From: Varibaculum cambriense
Lineage (GTDB): Bacteria; Actinomycetota; Actinomycetes; Actinomycetales; Actinomycetaceae
Assembly (NCBI RefSeq): GCF_022133705.1
Contig: NZ_JAKNHJ010000011.1
Location: 1 to 64,000, forward strand
DNA: 64,000 bases
Reading direction: 5' to 3'
Under the pieces are notes generated by a model. The model saw nothing but the letters and a program-made list of their open reading frames with translations. It ran no database searches and was not told the origin of the DNA. The translations under genes and the position numbers were made by a program. This document shows positions 62,644 through 64,000 of this stretch, in pieces (positions within the stretch are counted from its first letter, which is position 1; each line of letters begins with the position of its first letter).

Positions 62644-64000
62644 CTACAGTCCAACCTCGGCAGAGAAGTCGCCTTCTTCTAGGCGCTTCTTTACCGTAGT
62701 CAGGTAACGAGCTGCATCCGCGCCGTCGATTAGACGGTGGTCATAAGATAGCGCCAGGTACACCAGGGAACGCACCGCAATAGTGTCGTTTCCTTCAGAA
62801 TCTTTCACTACCATCGGCCGGCGCACAATCGTGCCCAGTCCCAAAATCGCTTCCTCCGGGTAGTTAACTACCGGCGTATCGAAGAGGGCGCCACGCGAAC
62901 CAGTATTGGTAATCGAGAAAGTACCGCCAGACATTTCATCAATACTGATAGAACCGTCGCGAACTTTCGTGGCCAGCTCGTTGATCTTGCGGGCAATAGC
63001 CGCGATCGTCAGATCGCCACAGTTCTTGATAACCGGAACCATCAGACCCTTCTCCGAGTCAACCGCGATACCTACGTTTTCGTGATCAAAGTAGGTGACC
63101 TCGTTGGTTTCGTCATTTACCCGCGAGTTGATCTTCGGATGTGCCTTCAGGGCTTCCACGGCCGCTTTCACAAAGAAGGGCAAGAAGGACAACTTGGTGC
63201 CTTCTCGCTGCGCAAAAGAGTCTTTGGCGCGCGCTCGCAGATTTGCGATCCGGGTAACGTCCACCTCTACCACCGTAGTTAGCTGCGCGGTAGAGGCCAG
63301 CGAATTCATCATGTGCTTGGCGATAGTTTGGCGCATCCGGGATAGTTTCTCGGTCTTTCCCCGTTCCTGCGCCGGCTCGATCGGAGGTAGCGGAGCTGCG
63401 GGCACTTCCGGAGCTGCTGCCGGTGCCGTTTGCGGTTTCTGCGCAGCTGCCAACACGTCCTCGCGCCGGATCCGTCCTCCTACGCCACTGCCTTTAAGGG
63501 TGGAAATATCTACTCCCTTTTCGCGCGCTAGCTTGCGTACGATCGGAGTTACGTAACCGCCGCTTACCTGCTTGGCTGCCTGCGGTTTTTCCTCTGGCTG
63601 TGCGGAGGTGGCTGGAGGTGTCGGAGCCGCCGGCGCCTTAGGTGCAGCGGGAGCCGGAGGTGCTGCCGGTGGCTGCGGCGCGGCTGGAGCTGCCTCAGCT
63701 TTGGGAGCGGCCGGAGCGGCCGGAGCTGCGGGAAGATTATCGGAGGGGGGTACCACCTGTCCCTGGGCAGTCATCGTACCCGGATAACCGGTGTGTACCT
63801 GCGGGTAAGCCCATTGGACTACGTGATGGTCACCCTCGCGTTTGATAGAAGACGGAATGCCCGCACCCGGTAGTTCTTCCAGATTGTCCGGCAGGGAGGG
63901 AGCCGGGGGAACCGCAGGAGCTGCCGGAGCAGCAGGTGCCGCCGGGGTGGGGGACGCAGCCGGTGCGGCGGGTGCGCTGCTTTGAGCCGGAGCCGCCGCG
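62644..64000 (-). CDS. sucB: Dihydrolipoyl acyltransferase (E2) of a 2-oxo acid dehydrogenase, partial
   Basis: The frame is open to the window edge, so the N-terminus with the lipoyl domain(s) lies outside. From the edge there is a long Ala/Pro linker, a non-repetitive stretch (DNLEELPGAGIPSSIKREG, then HHVVQWAYPQVHTGY), another Ala/Pro linker, the E1/E3-binding domain (VTPIVRKLAREKGVDISTL) and the trimer-forming catalytic domain ending LSYDHRLIDGADAARYL with the active-site His and Asp. Probably the E2 of 2-oxoglutarate or pyruvate dehydrogenase; the symbol is a best guess. An apparent ATG start at 63774 is internal. Confidence 0.85.
   Translation of the reverse strand, partial: AAAPAQSSAPAAPAASPTPAAPAAPAAPAVPPAPSLPDNLEELPGAGIPSSIKREGDHHVVQWAYPQVHTGYPGTMTAQGQVVPPSDNLPAAPAAPAAPKAEAAPAAPQPPAAPPAPAAPKAPAAPTPPATSAQPEEKPQAAKQVSGGYVTPIVRKLAREKGVDISTLKGSGVGGRIRREDVLAAAQKPQTAPAAAPEVPAAPLPPIEPAQERGKTEKLSRMRQTIAKHMMNSLASTAQLTTVVEVDVTRIANLRARAKDSFAQREGTKLSFLPFFVKAAVEALKAHPKINSRVNDETNEVTYFDHENVGIAVDSEKGLMVPVIKNCGDLTIAAIARKINELATKVRDGSISIDEMSGGTFSITNTGSRGALFDTPVVNYPEEAILGLGTIVRRPMVVKDSEGNDTIAVRSLVYLALSYDHRLIDGADAARYLTTVKKRLEEGDFSAEVGL

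Noticed and set aside
63572-63787. Gly/Ala-only plus-strand frame near the right edge
   Set aside because: It is the complement of the Ala/Pro linker of the E2 gene.

Overview
The window looks like a chromosomal segment of a moderate-GC actinobacterium, probably of the Actinomycetaceae type (Varibaculum/Mobiluncus-like; genus not proven). The evidence is the actinobacterial gene order (xerD-parA-scpA-scpB-rluB-tyrA-cmk-der; thrS-HIT-pgsA-patA-pimA-NUDIX; yebC-ruvCAB-yajC-secDF-apt-relA), the phosphatidylinositol mannoside genes, an ANTAR response regulator, a leaderless style of translation start, and an actinobacterial ileS T-box.

Layout. 1-4300 is an accessory, more AT-rich island: a complete erm(X) macrolide-lincosamide-streptogramin B resistance gene with its leader-peptide attenuator, a C-terminal remnant of an MmeI-type DNA methyltransferase, an orphan HigA-type antitoxin, and a DUF4143 AAA ATPase preceded by four 23-bp repeats. 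4400-13000 is the recombination/segregation and translation-GTPase cluster. 13200-18500 holds tRNA-Leu(CAA), an ANTAR regulator, polA and rpsA with a strong terminator. 18500-24700 holds an uncharacterised membrane-anchored pair, coaE, and a queuosine cluster (precursor transporter, tgt, and convergent gluQ). 24700-32100 is thrS and the PIM lipid operon, followed by a PrsW protease and a NUDIX hydrolase. 32100-42000 is yebC, the RuvCAB resolvasome, the Sec auxiliary proteins YajC-SecD-SecF, apt and relA. 42300-50000 has an MBL hydrolase, a DUF349 protein, a eukaryotic-type UDP-glucose pyrophosphorylase, a DEAD-box helicase and aspS. 50000-64000 has a BASS transporter, proC, T-box-regulated ileS, a three-gene kinase/dehydrogenase/DeoR operon with a palindromic operator, folC, a degenerate RNase H-like fusion protein, and the start-truncated E2 subunit of a 2-oxo acid dehydrogenase running off the window.

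The most unusual signals are as follows. (1) Two 107-108-bp elements, at 5853-5959 and 21459-21566, fold into the same two-stem structure. Their 18-bp outer stems differ at eight positions, all compensated, while the joining strands are conserved; truncated relatives lie beside both. (2) A recurrent leaderless start architecture (TANNNT, six bases, then ATG or GTG) serves at least seven genes, including the erm(X) leader peptide. (3) An RNase H-fold/NTF2-like fusion protein has lost most catalytic acids. (4) Four 23-bp repeats each carry a TTGAAA-like or TGAAAA core in front of the AAA ATPase. No CRISPR array, rRNA, complete insertion sequence or complete phage was seen.
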